A stretch of 42,198 nucleotides of DNA from Prevotella dentasini JCM 15908 (GTDB lineage Bacteria > Bacteroidota > Bacteroidia > Bacteroidales > Bacteroidaceae), in the NCBI RefSeq assembly GCF_000614065.1, contig NZ_BAKG01000022.1, forward strand, positions 1-42,198, given 5' to 3'. The notes below the pieces were generated by a model. It was not told the DNA's origin. It did no database searches and was given only the letters and a program-made list of their open reading frames with translations. Position 1 is the stretch's first letter; the number at the start of each line of letters is the position of its first letter. A program made the translations under genes and the position numbers. Positions 11,331 to 21,436 of this stretch are shown piece by piece.

Positions 11331-11411
11331 AAAGCGGCACTTTTACCATACGGGTAAGCCCCTTTCGCATAGTGAAAGTGCCGTTTTCGTACAGCCAAAG
11401 TTACATTCTCG
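11331..11411. repeat. 22-bp-period degenerate array, locus B (about 4 units)
   Basis: Units start at 11331, 11353, 11375 and 11397. The first has the core in one orientation (AAAGCGGCACTTT). The third has it in the other (AAAGTGCCGTTTT). Linkers are TACCATACG, CGCATAGTG and CGTACAGCC. The fourth unit (AAAGTTACATTCT) is decayed and the pattern then fades. It lies upstream of rmuC, outside the predicted transcript. Confidence 0.75.
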
Positions 11412-11673
11412 TTTTTTCTTGTCGCACTTCCAATTTACAAGAGCACATATTCCGCAGGGATTCCCTCTCATCTTCAGGGAGTGCCAAGGAAGATTCTTGC
11501 CAGTCATAAATATGCAGACGGAAACGTGCAAGGCAGGACAGAACAAGACAAATAAGCAGCATGATTGCCGGAAGACACAGAGAGGCAGTGAGAGAAAAAA
11601 GCAGTAGGAGAGCCAACACTTCCGTTAGCGTTCCCGTGCCGTTCCATTTAGAAAAGGTAGAAGACCATATAGC

Positions 11674-11706
11674 AATAAAAACAGCCGATTGAAATCAATC
11701 GGCTGT
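11674..11706 (-). terminator. Rho-independent terminator of tRNA-Gln
   Basis: A perfect 11-bp stem, ACAGCCGATTG (11681-11691) and CAATCGGCTGT (11696-11706), closes the 4-base loop AAAT. On the minus strand the stem is followed by TTTTATTGC. It starts about six bases after the mature 3' end of the tRNA. Confidence 0.85.
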
Positions 11707-11711
11707 CCTTG

Positions 11712-11782
11712 TTGGGATACCCGGATTCGAACCAGGAATGACAGGACCAGAATCTGTAGTGTTACCATTACACCATATCCCA
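11712..11782 (-). tRNA. tRNA-Gln (CTG anticodon)
   Basis: The minus strand folds as a cloverleaf. Acceptor strands TGGGATA and TATCCCA pair over 7 bp, with discriminator A. A D arm with GTG/CAC follows, then the anticodon stem ACAGA/CCTGT around loop TTCTGGT, and a T arm containing GGTTCGAATCC. Anticodon CTG reads glutamine, and U1 is typical of tRNA-Gln. The last anticodon-stem pair is an A-C mismatch next to the loop. CCA is not encoded. Confidence 0.92.
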
Positions 11783-11814
11783 ATAATCGGCAATTCATTT
11801 CTGAATTGCGATTG

Positions 11815-11845
11815 CAAAGGTATAATATTCTTATGGAACCACAAA
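11815..11845 (-). promoter_or_regulatory. Bacteroidetes-type promoter of tRNA-Gln
   Basis: On the minus strand TTTG (11845-11842), exactly 19 bases, then TACCTTTG (11822-11815): a perfect TTTG-N19-TAnnTTTG promoter, about 33 bases upstream of the mature tRNA 5' end. Confidence 0.8.
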
Positions 11846-12005
11846 ATATTTTGGAGATTTTTTGCTAAAAATATTTCTGCGCCTTCTTCAAAATGCAAAA
11901 CGGGGAGACTGGAGACCATTGGTACAGCCTCAACACCGGGTTGATACCGGCTGCATGGCGGTATACTGACAAAACTGCCTGAAAAGCAAAATAAAATGAA
12001 AATCC

Positions 12006-12036
12006 TTTGCACTTCATTCCTTTTGCCGTATCTTTG
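12006..12036 (+). promoter_or_regulatory. Bacteroidetes-type promoter of the rsfS-ftsH-cdsA operon
   Basis: TTTG (12006-12009), exactly 19 bases, then TATCTTTG (12029-12036), a perfect match to the phylum consensus. The start codon of rsfS is about 50 bases downstream. No other promoter was seen before ftsH or cdsA. Confidence 0.8.
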
Positions 12037-12087
12037 CACGCTATATAAATAAAAAGAGGTAAACAAGTGAATACAAGGAAAATTTCA

Positions 12088-12446
12088 ATGAACGAAACAA
12101 AAAGACTGGTAGAATCAATTACAAATGGTATTCAAGATAAGAAGGGACGTGGCATAGTTATTGCTGACCTTAGGGAAATAGACGGCAGCATTTGCAGCTA
12201 CTTCATCATCTGCCAAGCAATTCGCCACAGCAGGTGGAGGCCATAGCCGAGTCGGTGGGCGACTATGTACGCGAACATGACGGCGAAAAGCCCGTCAACT
12301 GCGTAGGACTGGAGAACGCCCAATGGGTAGCCTTGGACTATGTAGACGTCATGGTTCACATCTTTATTCCCGAGATGCGCGAGTTCTACGACTTGGAGCA
12401 TCTTTGGGAGGACGCAAGACTGGAGAGAATCCCCGACCTCGACTAA
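12088..12446 (+). CDS. rsfS: Ribosomal silencing factor RsfS (frameshifted in this sequence)
   Basis: RsfS (Iojap family) binds uL14 and blocks joining of the ribosomal subunits under starvation. From ATG at 12088 the frame reads MNETKRLVESITNGIQDKKG through SYFIICQ and then goes wrong. From about 12217 another frame continues with NSPQQVEAIAESVGDYVRE to PDLD. One lost G (CAAGGCAAT read as CAAGCAAT) restores a single 119-residue protein that fits the family from end to end, with the conserved NAQWVALDYVDVMVHIF and FYDLEHLWEDA segments. It opens the rsfS-ftsH-cdsA cluster common in Bacteroidota. The frameshift is probably a sequence error. Confidence 0.9.
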
Positions 12447-12607
12447 CAGCCGGAAACGCTGCCCGAGCTTTGCCGGGCGAGACAGCAAGGTCTCTGCCGG
12501 AACGGGAACGCCCTCGCATCCCATACGTCTTCGCGCTACGCTTAACATGCAGAGGCGGATGGTTCCCCTGTCTTTATCATTATTCATTACCAAAAACGAT
12601 TCAGTAA

Positions 12608-14671
12608 ATGGAGAATCAGAATCCAAACAATCAGCCAAACGGCCCAAAGATGCCCAAGTTCAACATGACTTGGCTCTACATCTTTGCCATTATTGCCATT
12701 GCCGTAACCTTCTTTGCCAACAACAACGGCTTGTTGGCTACGGGTGGCGGCATAAAGAAAGACTACACCTCGTTCGTCCAGTATGTCAACAAGGGCTACG
12801 CCACGCGAGTTGTCGTAAACAAGAATGAGAGCACGCTGAAGATGTATGTCGGGCCGGAGCATATCAGGGAAATCTTCAAGCAGGGAGTGCAGCAGGTAGG
12901 CCCGGCTCCCTACGTAACGGTAGAGATTGGTTCTATTGACAATCTCGAAAACTTCCTCACCCAAGCCGTCAAGAACAAGAAGATAGGTTCCTTCAGTTAT
13001 GAGAACCAGAAGGGTAGTCTCCTCACGGATATCCTTGTCTCCATACTGCCATGGCTGCTTATCATCGGTGTGTGGATATGGATTATGCGCCGCATGGGAG
13101 GCGGTGCAGGAACTGGCGGGGGAGTATTCAGCGTAGGCAAATCGAAAGCCAAACTCTACGAAAAAGCCAACGACCTCGGCGTTACCTTCAAGGACGTAGC
13201 CGGACAAGAAGGGGCCAAGCAGGAAGTAGAGGAGATTGTAGAGTTTCTGAAGAACCCGAAGAAGTACACCGAATTGGGCGGAAAGATTCCCAAGGGTGCA
13301 CTGCTCGTTGGACCTCCGGGAACAGGAAAGACCCTCTTGGCAAAGGCTGTGGCCGGAGAGGCAGGCGTTCCGTTCTTCTCCATGAGCGGTTCGGACTTCG
13401 TCGAAATGTTTGTCGGTGTAGGAGCAAGCCGCGTACGCGACGTGTTCCATCAGGCAAAGGAGAAGTCGCCCTGCATCATCTTCATTGACGAAATCGATGC
13501 CGTGGGCCGCGCCCGCAGCAAGAACCCGTCCATGGGAGGGAACGACGAGCGCGAAAACACGCTCAATGCGTTGCTGACCGAAATGGACGGCTTCGGAACC
13601 AATTCGGGCGTCATCGTCCTCGCCGCTACCAACCGTGTCGACATGCTTGACAAGGCACTGCTGCGTGCCGGACGCTTCGACCGCCAGATACATGTAGACC
13701 TGCCCGACCTGCCCGAACGCAAGGCGATATTCCAAGTACACATGAAGCCGCTGAAGCTCGACCAGAGTGTCGATCTTGACCTTTTGGCACGTCAAACTCC
13801 GGGATTCTCGGGTGCCGACATTGCCAATGTCTGCAATGAGGCGGCACTCATAGCCGCACGCCACAACAAGGAGGTGGTAGGCAGGCAGGACTTCCTTGAT
13901 GCCGTTGACCGTATCATCGGTGGTCTGGAGAAGAAAACCAAGATTATGACAGCCGACGAGAAGCGTACCATTGCCCTGCACGAAGCAGGACACGCCACCA
14001 TCAGCTGGTTCTGCGAGCATGCCAATCCGCTTGTGAAGGTGAGCATCGTGCCGCGCGGACAGGCACTCGGTGCCGCATGGTATCTGCCGGAAGAGCGTCC
14101 CATCACTACCAAGGAACAGATGCTCGACGAGATGTGTTCGCTCTTGGGTGGACGCGCTGCCGAGGAGCTTTTCACGGGACACATCTCCACGGGTGCCATG
14201 AACGACCTCGAGCGTGCCACCAAGAGTGCCTTCGGCATGATAGCCTACGCCGGCATGAGTGACAGACTGCCCAACATCTGTTACTACAACAACGATGAGT
14301 ACAACTTCCAGAAGCCCTATTCGGAAACGACCGCCAAGGCCATCGATGAGGAGGTGCTCAAGATGATAAACGGACAATACGACCGTGCAAAGCAGATACT
14401 TACCGAACACAAGCGCGAGCACAATGCCTTGGCGCAGCTGCTCATTGAGCGCGAGGTCATCATGGCGGAAGACGCAGAGCGCATATTCGGAAAACGGCAG
14501 TGGGTCAGCCGCACGCAGGAGCTGATGGAAGCCGAGGAGAACGCACAGCCGAAACTCGAAGACATGCCTGAAGCGGTCAGACAGGCACAGGCAGAGCACG
14601 AGGCTTCGCTGCGAGAGAACAACAACGAACAGGAAACAACGACAAAAACCTCAGACGACGATGTCAGATAA
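12608..14671 (+). CDS. ftsH: ATP-dependent zinc metalloprotease FtsH
   Basis: A membrane-anchored hexameric AAA protease that extracts and degrades membrane and short-lived cytosolic proteins. The 687 residues are the usual length for Bacteroidota. There are two transmembrane segments (about 20-37 and 139-157, the second [19 protein letters not shown]) with the periplasmic domain between them. The AAA module has Walker A GPPGTGKT at 235-242, Walker [13 protein letters not shown] and the RAGRFDRQ second region of homology. The zinc site HEAGH is at 458-462, followed by the third-ligand region ending near LERATKSAF. The C terminus is acidic and Gln/Asn-rich. It follows rsfS by 161 bases and overlaps cdsA by 11 bases, consistent with one transcript. 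Confidence 0.98.
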   Translation: MENQNPNNQPNGPKMPKFNMTWLYIFAIIAIAVTFFANNNGLLATGGGIKKDYTSFVQYVNKGYATRVVVNKNESTLKMYVGPEHIREIFKQGVQQVGPAPYVTVEIGSIDNLENFLTQAVKNKKIGSFSYENQKGSLLTDILVSILPWLLIIGVWIWIMRRMGGGAGTGGGVFSVGKSKAKLYEKANDLGVTFKDVAGQEGAKQEVEEIVEFLKNPKKYTELGGKIPKGALLVGPPGTGKTLLAKAVAGEAGVPFFSMSGSDFVEMFVGVGASRVRDVFHQAKEKSPCIIFIDEIDAVGRARSKNPSMGGNDERENTLNALLTEMDGFGTNSGVIVLAATNRVDMLDKALLRAGRFDRQIHVDLPDLPERKAIFQVHMKPLKLDQSVDLDLLARQTPGFSGADIANVCNEAALIAARHNKEVVGRQDFLDAVDRIIGGLEKKTKIMTADEKRTIALHEAGHATISWFCEHANPLVKVSIVPRGQALGAAWYLPEERPITTKEQMLDEMCSLLGGRAAEELFTGHISTGAMNDLERATKSAFGMIAYAGMSDRLPNICYYNNDEYNFQKPYSETTAKAIDEEVLKMINGQYDRAKQILTEHKREHNALAQLLIEREVIMAEDAERIFGKRQWVSRTQELMEAEENAQPKLEDMPEAVRQAQAEHEASLRENNNEQETTTKTSDDDVR

Positions 14672-15524
14672 GCAGAAAAACCTCATCACGCGTGCCATCA
14701 CCGGCGTGCTCTTCGTTGCCATCATGGTGGCAGGCTTCCTGCAGCCACATTACATGGTCGTCCTCTTTGCCATCATCACCGGCATGACACTATGGGAGTA
14801 CACGGGACTCGTCTCTGACATTCCCGGTGTACGCGTCAACCGCTTCATCTCCACCGTGGCAGGCGTCTACTTCTTCGTCGCCGTTGCAGGCAACCGCCTT
14901 GGTTTCGTAGAGGGCTTCAGCATCTTCGTGCCCTATATCCTGACCATCGTCTACCTGCTCGTTTCGGAATTGTATCTGAAGAATGAGCAGCCCGTCAGCA
15001 ACTGGGCCTACACCATGCTCGGACAGATGTATATCGCACTTCCCTTCTCGCTCATCAACGTACTCGCGTTTCAGGTCAGCGAACATGGCCAGCTGACCAT
15101 CGACATGCTGCTGCCCCTGAGCATCTTCATCTTCCTTTGGACAAACGACACAGGTGCCTACTGTTCCGGCTCGCTGCTCGGCAGGCATAAGCTATTCCCA
15201 CGCGTCAGCCCCGGCAAGAGCTGGGAAGGAAGCATCGGCGGCGGCATCCTTGTCTTGGCAGTGGCGGCCCTGATAGGCTACCTGACCAGTCAGAGCAGCA
15301 CGCCTCACTCGCTGAACATCCCCGAATGGATGGGACTGGGACTTGTCGTGGCCGTTTTCGGAACATGGGGCGACCTTATCGAAAGCCTCTTCAAGCGTAC
15401 TCTCGGCATCAAGGACAGCGGCAGCATACTGCCCGGCCACGGTGGCATGCTCGATCGTTTCGACTCTTCTCTCCTTGCCATCCCGGCAGCAGTGGTCTAC
15501 CTCTATTCGCTGACGATGATTTAA
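14661..15524 (+). CDS. cdsA: Phosphatidate cytidylyltransferase CdsA
   Basis: CdsA makes CDP-diacylglycerol from phosphatidate and CTP, the branch point for membrane phospholipids. The 287-residue protein is almost entirely hydrophobic, with about eight predicted membrane spans. The family signature is near the C terminus: a Lys-Arg-Thr stretch followed by KDSGSILPGHGGMLDRFDS. The conserved RVSPGKSWEGSIGG loop lies before it. The start codon is inside the last codons of ftsH (11-base overlap), which indicates translational coupling. A strong hairpin terminator follows the stop codon by about 30 bases. Confidence 0.96.
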   Translation: MSDKQKNLITRAITGVLFVAIMVAGFLQPHYMVVLFAIITGMTLWEYTGLVSDIPGVRVNRFISTVAGVYFFVAVAGNRLGFVEGFSIFVPYILTIVYLLVSELYLKNEQPVSNWAYTMLGQMYIALPFSLINVLAFQVSEHGQLTIDMLLPLSIFIFLWTNDTGAYCSGSLLGRHKLFPRVSPGKSWEGSIGGGILVLAVAALIGYLTSQSSTPHSLNIPEWMGLGLVVAVFGTWGDLIESLFKRTLGIKDSGSILPGHGGMLDRFDSSLLAIPAAVVYLYSLTMI

Positions 15525-15554
15525 CGCGGCAACGCACTCCCCCCCTATAGGAAT

Positions 15555-15609
15555 CTGTATCAACACGTGCACCCAAAACATCAAGGGGCGCACGGCTGAT
15601 ACAGTTTTT
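15555..15609 (+). terminator. Rho-independent terminator of the rsfS-ftsH-cdsA operon
   Basis: The outer stem CTGTATCA (15555-15562) pairs with TGATACAG (15597-15604). After a small internal loop, CGTGC pairs with GCACG, and CCC with GGGG further in. The outer stem is followed by TTTTTC. Confidence 0.75.
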
Positions 15610-16218
15610 CATTTCCTCAATATCGCAAACGGGAACTACTTCCCATACGAAGCCTGTCGGCAACGGCAGTCTGTGGTTGCCAGCGGAAAAAGTTTTTATA
15701 AGTCAGAGTCTTTTAAGCCTCAGAAATTGAAGATTGTCCTTACATTATTTATATAAAAGGAATGTATGATCAAAGTCGCAAATAGCATACTTTCCAGAAC
15801 TTCGATATTAGAAGCTCTGAAGGCTATATGATACCTGTTTTTGTTTTCATACCATTTGCTGTCATTTTTAACAATTCACGCAATCGGCAGATATTCTGTA
15901 CGTTATAGGTCCGACAGGGATGATGGCTTGACAGTAACTTCCTGTCATCCCTTTATTCCTCACTTCCTATTTCCTTTATTTCGCATGCCGGAGTCAGACG
16001 ATTCGTACACACCAATATCATATACGGGAAACCATACGCAGGCTTTGCATCTCCTCTATCATCACAAAGCTGATTAATATTTGCTTTGGGATTAATGTAT
16101 AAAAAGGCATTCTGCTGTCGTTGTCCTAATCAAAGTCGCCTATATGAGGCAAGATGGAAACAAAGATGAGCGGTTACAGACCTATTTGCCCGATGCGCCT
16201 AAATTAGCTCGTGTTTAT

Positions 16219-16249
16219 TTTGCATTTCAAGCGAATTGCCGTATCTTTG
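16219..16249 (+). promoter_or_regulatory. Bacteroidetes-type promoter of dxs-trkA-trkH
   Basis: TTTG (16219-16222), 19 bases, TATCTTTG (16242-16249): a perfect consensus. The predicted transcript starts near 16253. That rules out the longer frame beginning at 16211 and supports the ATG at 16277. Confidence 0.8.
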
Positions 16250-16276
16250 CAAAAGGATTATCCACATTACAAGCTA

Positions 16277-18241
16277 ATGTCGAACGAGAGAAAATACAAG
16301 CTGTTAAGCAAAATACAATATCCGGCAGACCTCCGCCAGCTGGGCACGGAGGAGCTGCCCGAGGTTTGCAGGGAACTACGCGAGGACATTATAGAGGAGG
16401 TTGCCGTCAATCCCGGCCACTTGGCTTCAAGCCTTGGTGCCATGGAGATAACGGTAGCCTGCCACTACGTCTTCAACACGCCTGAGGACCGCATCGTCTG
16501 GGACGTGGGGCATCAGGCCTACGGTCATAAGATTCTGACAGGACGGCGGGAGAGCTTCTGCAAGAATAGGAAGTTCGACGGACTCATGCCCTTTCCCTCA
16601 CCACTGGAAAGCGAGTACGATACCTTCACGTGCGGACATGCCTCCAACTCTATTTCGGCTGCCTTGGGAATGGCCGTTGCCGCCAAGCTGACGGGACATG
16701 CCGACCGCCATGTGGTAGCCATCATAGGCGACGGAGCCATGAGCGGCGGGCTGGCCTTTGAAGGACTGAACAATGCCTCGTCGAAGCCTAACGACCTGCT
16801 CATCATCCTCAACGACAACGACATGTCCATTGACCGTGCCGTAGGGGGAATGGAGCAATACCTGCTCAACCTCGACACTAACGAAACCTACAACCGGCTG
16901 CGCTTCAAGGCTGCGCGATGGCTCTACTCCAAGGGACTGCTCAACGATGAACGACGCAACGGAATACTCCGTCTGAGCAATGCCTTCAAGGCTGCGTTGT
17001 CGCATCAGCAGAACCTCTTCGAGGGAATGAACATCCGATACTTCGGCCCCTACGACGGAAACGACGTTGTAGAGCTGGTGAGAATACTCCGCCAGATAAA
17101 GGACATGAAAGGCCCGAAGCTCCTCCACCTTCATACAAAGAAGGGAAAAGGCTACGAACCGGCAGAGAAGAGTGCCACCGTATGGCACGCACCGGGCAAA
17201 TTCGACCCCGAAACCGGACAGCGCATTGTGCAGGACAATAGCCATCAGCCACCGAAGTTTCAGGATGTCTTCGGTGAAACGCTCCTCGAGCTGGCCGAGC
17301 GGAATCCGCGCATAGTCGGGGTAACCCCTGCCATGCCGACAGGCTGCTCCATGAACATCATGATGAAGGCCATGCCCGACCGCACTTTCGACGTGGGCAT
17401 TGCCGAGGGCCACGCCATGACCTTCTCGGCAGGCATGGCCAAGGACGGCTTGCAGCCTTTCTGCAACATCTATAGCGCCTTCTCGCAGCGCGCCTACGAC
17501 AATATCATCCACGACACGGCCATTCTCAACCTGCCCGTAGTACTCTGTCTCGATCGTGCCGGACTGGTAGGCGAGGACGGAGCCACCCATCACGGAGCTT
17601 TCGATATGGCATTTTTGCGCCCCATCCCCAATCTGACCATTGCCTCACCGATGGACGAGCGCGAGTTGCGCCGGCTGATGTATACCGCTCAACAGCCCGG
17701 ACAAGGCTTCTTCGTCATCCGTTATCCGCGCGGACGGGGAGTGTTGACTGACTGGCGGTGTCCGCTCGAAGCTGTTGAAACAGGCACAGGACGCAGGCTC
17801 AGCGAGGTTTCTCCGGGCCATGCTGCCACCTCTGCACCCCGGGTGGCCGTGCTGACCATCGGCCCGATAGGAAACGACGTGGAGAACCTGCTGAAAGCCC
17901 TTGGCGACGAGCCGGAAACGGAACTGACAGGCAGCGTGGTGCATTACGACATGCGCTTCCTCAAGCCACTCGACGAAAACATTCTCCGCGAGGTATCCCG
18001 CGATTGTACTCATGTCATTACCATAGAGGACGGTGTCCGAAACGGTGGTCTCGGCAGCGCGGTAAGCGAGTGGATGACCGACAACGGCTACCTTGGGCAC
18101 GTCATCCGCATGGGTATGCCCGACCAGTTCGTAGAACAGGGAACGGTGGCCCAGCTCCGCCAGCTCTGCGGCATAGACAACGAGAGCATCAAAACACAGA
18201 TTCTTGCCTGTCTGCAAGAAAAACAAGACAAAAAGAAATGA
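16277..18241 (+). CDS. dxs: 1-deoxy-D-xylulose-5-phosphate synthase
   Basis: DXS is a thiamine-pyrophosphate enzyme that condenses pyruvate with glyceraldehyde 3-phosphate, the first step of the MEP isoprenoid pathway. The 654-residue product starts [19 protein letters not shown]; the ATG at 16277 was chosen because the promoter sits just before it. Visible motifs are [15 protein letters not shown], the TPP/Mg site [17 protein letters not shown] (GDG at 151-153), [14 protein letters not shown], the catalytic region [32 protein letters not shown] and FFVIRYPRG. It shares four bases (ATGA) with trkA. Confidence 0.97.
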   Translation: MSNERKYKLLSKIQYPADLRQLGTEELPEVCRELREDIIEEVAVNPGHLASSLGAMEITVACHYVFNTPEDRIVWDVGHQAYGHKILTGRRESFCKNRKFDGLMPFPSPLESEYDTFTCGHASNSISAALGMAVAAKLTGHADRHVVAIIGDGAMSGGLAFEGLNNASSKPNDLLIILNDNDMSIDRAVGGMEQYLLNLDTNETYNRLRFKAARWLYSKGLLNDERRNGILRLSNAFKAALSHQQNLFEGMNIRYFGPYDGNDVVELVRILRQIKDMKGPKLLHLHTKKGKGYEPAEKSATVWHAPGKFDPETGQRIVQDNSHQPPKFQDVFGETLLELAERNPRIVGVTPAMPTGCSMNIMMKAMPDRTFDVGIAEGHAMTFSAGMAKDGLQPFCNIYSAFSQRAYDNIIHDTAILNLPVVLCLDRAGLVGEDGATHHGAFDMAFLRPIPNLTIASPMDERELRRLMYTAQQPGQGFFVIRYPRGRGVLTDWRCPLEAVETGTGRRLSEVSPGHAATSAPRVAVLTIGPIGNDVENLLKALGDEPETELTGSVVHYDMRFLKPLDENILREVSRDCTHVITIEDGVRNGGLGSAVSEWMTDNGYLGHVIRMGMPDQFVEQGTVAQLRQLCGIDNESIKTQILACLQEKQDKKK

Positions 18242-19578
18242 AGATAATCATTGCCGGAGCATACGCCATCGGCACATATTTGGCGAAACTGCTCGCACGT
18301 GGGAAACAAGAAATCACGCTCATGGACGAAAATGCCGAACGGCTCGAACGGTTAGGCAGCAACTACGACCTGCTGACCATCGAGGCATCGCCGACGAGCA
18401 TCAACTCCTTGAAGGAGGTGGGCGCACAGGATGCCGACCTCTTCATCGCCGTTACGCCCAACGAGGCCGCCAACCTCACCGCCTGTATGATGGCCCACCG
18501 TCTGGGCGCAAGAAAAACGGTGGCGAAGGTAGACAATGCCGAGTATATAGAACCCCAGAATCAGGATTTCTTCCGGCAGCTCGGTATCAACAGCATCATC
18601 TACCCCGAGATGCTCGCTGCCAAGGACATCATCAACGGACTGAAGATGTCGTGGGTGCGGCAGCGGTGGGACGTGCACGACGGTGCGCTTGTCATGCTGG
18701 CCATCAAGCTGCGTGAGGAATGTCAGATTCTGGACAAGCCCCTCCGCGATATCAGCGGCCCGGACGACCCCTACCATGTCGTCGCCATCAAGCGTGGGCC
18801 GGAAACCATCATACCGGGAGGTAACGATACTCTTAAGCTCTACGACCTTGCCTACTTCATGACTACCAAGAACTACATTCCCTACATCCGCAAGATAGTA
18901 GGGAAGGAGCATTATGTAGACGTGAAGAACGTCATGATAATGGGTGGAGGACAGACGGCCGTCCGCGCGGTGAAGAACATGCCCGAGTACATGAACGTCA
19001 AGATAATAGAACAGGACGTCAACCGGTGCGAGGAGCTGAACGAACTCTTTGAGGAGAACAAGCTCGTCATCAATGGCGACGGACGCGACACGGGACTTCT
19101 CACCGAAGAGGGCATCCGCAACACACAGGCGTTCGTAGCCCTGACTTCCAATACCGAGACCAATATACTCGCCTGCCTGACGGCCAAGCAAATGGGCGTC
19201 AGGAAAACTGTCGCAGCCGTCGAAAATGTAGACTACGTGAACATGGCCGCCAGTCTTGACATCGGCACCATCATCAACAAGAAGTCCATTGCTGCCGGAC
19301 ACATCTACCAAATGATGCTCGATGCCAACGTTGAAAACGTGAAGTTCCTCATGTCGGTCAAGGCAGACGTGGCGGAACTCATCCCCGTTCAAGGCTCGAA
19401 GATTACGCGCAAGCCCATCAAGGACGTCAACATCCCCAAGGGAATGACCATCGGCGGCGTCGTGCGCAACAACGAAGGCATGCTCGTGTCGGGAAACACG
19501 CAGATTGAAGCCGGCGACCTAGTCGTGGTCTTCTGCTACAATGTGGAAAAGAAAAAGGTGGAACAGCTCTTCAACTGA
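18238..19578 (+). CDS. trkA: Trk system potassium uptake protein TrkA
   Basis: TrkA is the cytoplasmic nucleotide-binding regulator of the TrkH potassium channel. The 446 residues contain two RCK halves, each a Rossmann domain plus a TrkA-C domain. The second dinucleotide loop is regular ([13 protein letters not shown]). The first reads [17 protein letters not shown], where the middle glycine of GxGxxG is a tyrosine. The C terminus has the TrkA-C segment [24 protein letters not shown]. The start codon overlaps the dxs stop (ATGA), so translation is probably coupled. trkH follows after 144 bases. Confidence 0.95.
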   Translation: MKIIIAGAYAIGTYLAKLLARGKQEITLMDENAERLERLGSNYDLLTIEASPTSINSLKEVGAQDADLFIAVTPNEAANLTACMMAHRLGARKTVAKVDNAEYIEPQNQDFFRQLGINSIIYPEMLAAKDIINGLKMSWVRQRWDVHDGALVMLAIKLREECQILDKPLRDISGPDDPYHVVAIKRGPETIIPGGNDTLKLYDLAYFMTTKNYIPYIRKIVGKEHYVDVKNVMIMGGGQTAVRAVKNMPEYMNVKIIEQDVNRCEELNELFEENKLVINGDGRDTGLLTEEGIRNTQAFVALTSNTETNILACLTAKQMGVRKTVAAVENVDYVNMAASLDIGTIINKKSIAAGHIYQMMLDANVENVKFLMSVKADVAELIPVQGSKITRKPIKDVNIPKGMTIGGVVRNNEGMLVSGNTQIEAGDLVVVFCYNVEKKKVEQLFN

Positions 19579-19722
19579 TGCCCCGAAGGCCCGGCCCGGC
19601 ATGGGGCCGAGAGTGGCTGTCGGCCTGCTGCATGACTGTATTCTGCTGCCGCCGGGGCGCGACTTGCCCACTTTGTGAGCCTACAACCTGTCTACCTCTC
19701 ATTTCGTCAACTTGTTATTGCA

Positions 19723-21179
19723 ATGCTGAATCTCAAAATCATATCCAAAATCATTGGTTCGCTGCTGTGGATTGAAGCTACACTGCTGTTTCTTTGTCTG
19801 CTTGTTGCTGTATGGTATCAGGGCAGCGACATTCTTCCCTTCGCATGGAGCATCCTCATAACCATAAGCGCAGGCATCGTGTTCCGTCTTCTCGGCCGGC
19901 ATGCCGACAATCTCTTGGGCCGTCGCGATGCCTACTTTGTCGTGTCGGTGGCTTGGATTCTCTTCTCGCTTTTCGGCACGCTGCCCTTCCTCATCAGCGG
20001 AGCACTGACCAGTTTCACCGATGCCTACTTCGAGACCATGTCGGGATTTACCACGACGGGGGCCACCATCATCGATTTTCCCGAGCATCTTCCAAGGGGC
20101 TTCTGTTCTGGCGGTCGCTGACCCAGTGGATAGGCGGACTCGGCATCGTCTTCTTCACCATCGCTATCCTGCCCTCGCTCGTGGGCGGGTCGGTCAAGGT
20201 GTTTGCTGCCGAGGCCACAGGCCCCATCAAGAGCAAGCTCCATCCCCGGCTCAGTACGGGTGCAAAATGGATATGGGTGGTCTATCTCGTGCTCACGGCG
20301 GCCTGTATCGTCAGCTACAAGATTTGCGGGATGGGGTGGTTCGATGCTTTCAACTACTCCATGACGAGTACTGCCACCGGCGGATTCGCCACCGAGAGCG
20401 GCTCCATTATGACCTTCCATTCTCCTGCCGAAGAGTATGTCTGTGCCCTGTTCTGCTTCCTGTCAGGCGTGAACTTTACGCTCCTGTATAGTTCAGTAGT
20501 AGGGGTGAACCTGCGACAGCTCTTCCGCAACAGTGAGTTCCGCTTCTATACCATCATGGTGGCATCCTTTACCGCGTTCATAGCCATGGAGCTTGTCATC
20601 CGCAACCACTACGACATAGAGCACGCTTTCCGCAGCTCGCTCTTTCAGGTTATCTCGTTCATCACTACGACCGGGCTTTTCAGCGACGATGCCGCCAAGT
20701 GGCCGCACGTTACGTGGGTAGTACTCGCCGCCTGTATGTTCTTCGGCGGCTGCTCCGGCTCTACGAGTGGCGGTATCAAGAGCATCCGCGGCGTGATGAT
20801 GCTGAAAGTCGTCCGCAATGAGTTCAGGCAGATACTCCATCCCAATGCCGTCCTGCCAATGAAGATAGACGGTGTCAATGTCTCCCAGTCCAAGCGTGTA
20901 ACGCTTCTCGCCTTCATCGGTCTTTACCTCATACTGACGCTCTTCTGCGCTTTCACCATGATAGCCGCAGGCATCGACAATACCAATGCCATCACCATTA
21001 CGCTAAGCTGTCTGGGCAACGTCGGCCCTACCTTGGGCATGGAAATCGGCCCCACCATGTCGTGGGCACAACTGCCCGATTTTGCGAAATGGATTGGAGC
21101 ATTTCTGATGTTGGTCGGCCGACTGGAACTTTTCACCGTTCTGGTACTCTTCACGCCGGCCTTTTGGAAGGAGAACTGA
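19723..21179 (+). CDS. trkH: Trk-type potassium channel subunit TrkH (frameshifted in this sequence)
   Basis: TrkH is the membrane pore of the Trk potassium uptake system. The N-terminal frame from ATG at 19723 (MLNLKIISKIIGSLLWIEAT) runs through the first selectivity loop, ETMSGFTTTGATIIDF. It breaks near 20094, and another frame carries on with LFWRSLTQWIGGLGIVFFT to the stop at 21179. One lost A (CCAAAGGGG read as CCAAGGGG) joins them into 485 residues, matching E. coli TrkH (483). Later filter loops include YSMTSTATGGFATESGS, SFITTTGLFSDD and SCLGNVGPTLG. It is third in dxs-trkA-trkH and partners the preceding trkA. Probably a sequence error. Confidence 0.93.
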
Positions 21180-21225
21180 CAAGCACGGCTATGCGACGGC
21201 CGTCTAAGGAAAGGTGATGGCGACT

Positions 21226-21252
21226 GCAGCGGCTTTCCCCGAAAGCCGCTGC
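21226..21252. other. Perfect 12-bp hairpin after trkH without a U-tract
   Basis: GCAGCGGCTTTC (21226-21237) and GAAAGCCGCTGC (21241-21252) form a perfect stem around CCC, 46 bases after the trkH stop. Neither strand has a T run after it, so it is not a canonical intrinsic terminator. It may protect the 3' end or pause transcription. Confidence 0.6.
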
Positions 21253-21370
21253 CAGACAAGCAGAAGGCCGGAGCAGGGCGCAGCAGACGAAGTCTCGGGA
21301 CAGGGTACAGCCATACAGAATGTAAGAAAAATTCATTTCCATTGTTCCAATACATTGGGATGGCGGAACG

Positions 21371-21436
21371 AGAACGGCACTTTCACACTCTGAAAGTGCC
21401 GTTCTCATTGTCCGAAAGTACCGTTTTCGTATTGTC
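21371..21436. repeat. 22-bp-period degenerate array, locus C (3 units)
   Basis: Units start at 21371, 21393 and 21415, with cores AGAACGGCACTTT, AAAGTGCCGTTCT and AAAGTACCGTTTT. The first two cores are exact reverse complements. They form a 16-bp perfect stem (21370-21385 with 21391-21406) around the 5-base loop CACTC. Confidence 0.8.

Larger units (their letters stand above)
11107..11711. other. Intergenic region between rmuC and tRNA-Gln
   Basis: No supported gene. It contains the probable rmuC promoter (11218-11247), the 22-bp-period array (11331-11411) and the tRNA-Gln terminator (11674-11706). Short overlapping frames on both strands between 11210 and 11620 show no family resemblance. 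Confidence 0.6.
11783..12087. other. Divergent intergenic region between tRNA-Gln and rsfS
   Basis: These 305 bases hold the two outward-facing promoters, for tRNA-Gln (11815-11845, minus) and rsfS (12006-12036, plus). I see nothing else that I can support. Confidence 0.6.
15525..16276. other. Long intergenic region upstream of dxs
   Basis: Apart from the cdsA terminator (15555-15609) and the dxs promoter (16219-16249), I see no gene in these 752 bases. The middle is more AT-rich than the flanking genes. The 11-mer ATCAAAGTCGC occurs at 15769 and again at 16129. An inverted pair AGGGATGA / TCATCCCT lies around 15915-15952. No thiamine-pyrophosphate riboswitch motif was recognised. Confidence 0.5.

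Noticed and set aside
12587..14599. 670-codon minus-strand frame covering ftsH
   Set aside because: FtsH on the plus strand has every family motif. The antisense product is low-complexity in character and has no promoter or family match.
16140..16276. Thiamine-pyrophosphate riboswitch before dxs
   Set aside because: No THI-box core sequence was seen, and the consensus promoter leaves only about 24 leader bases.
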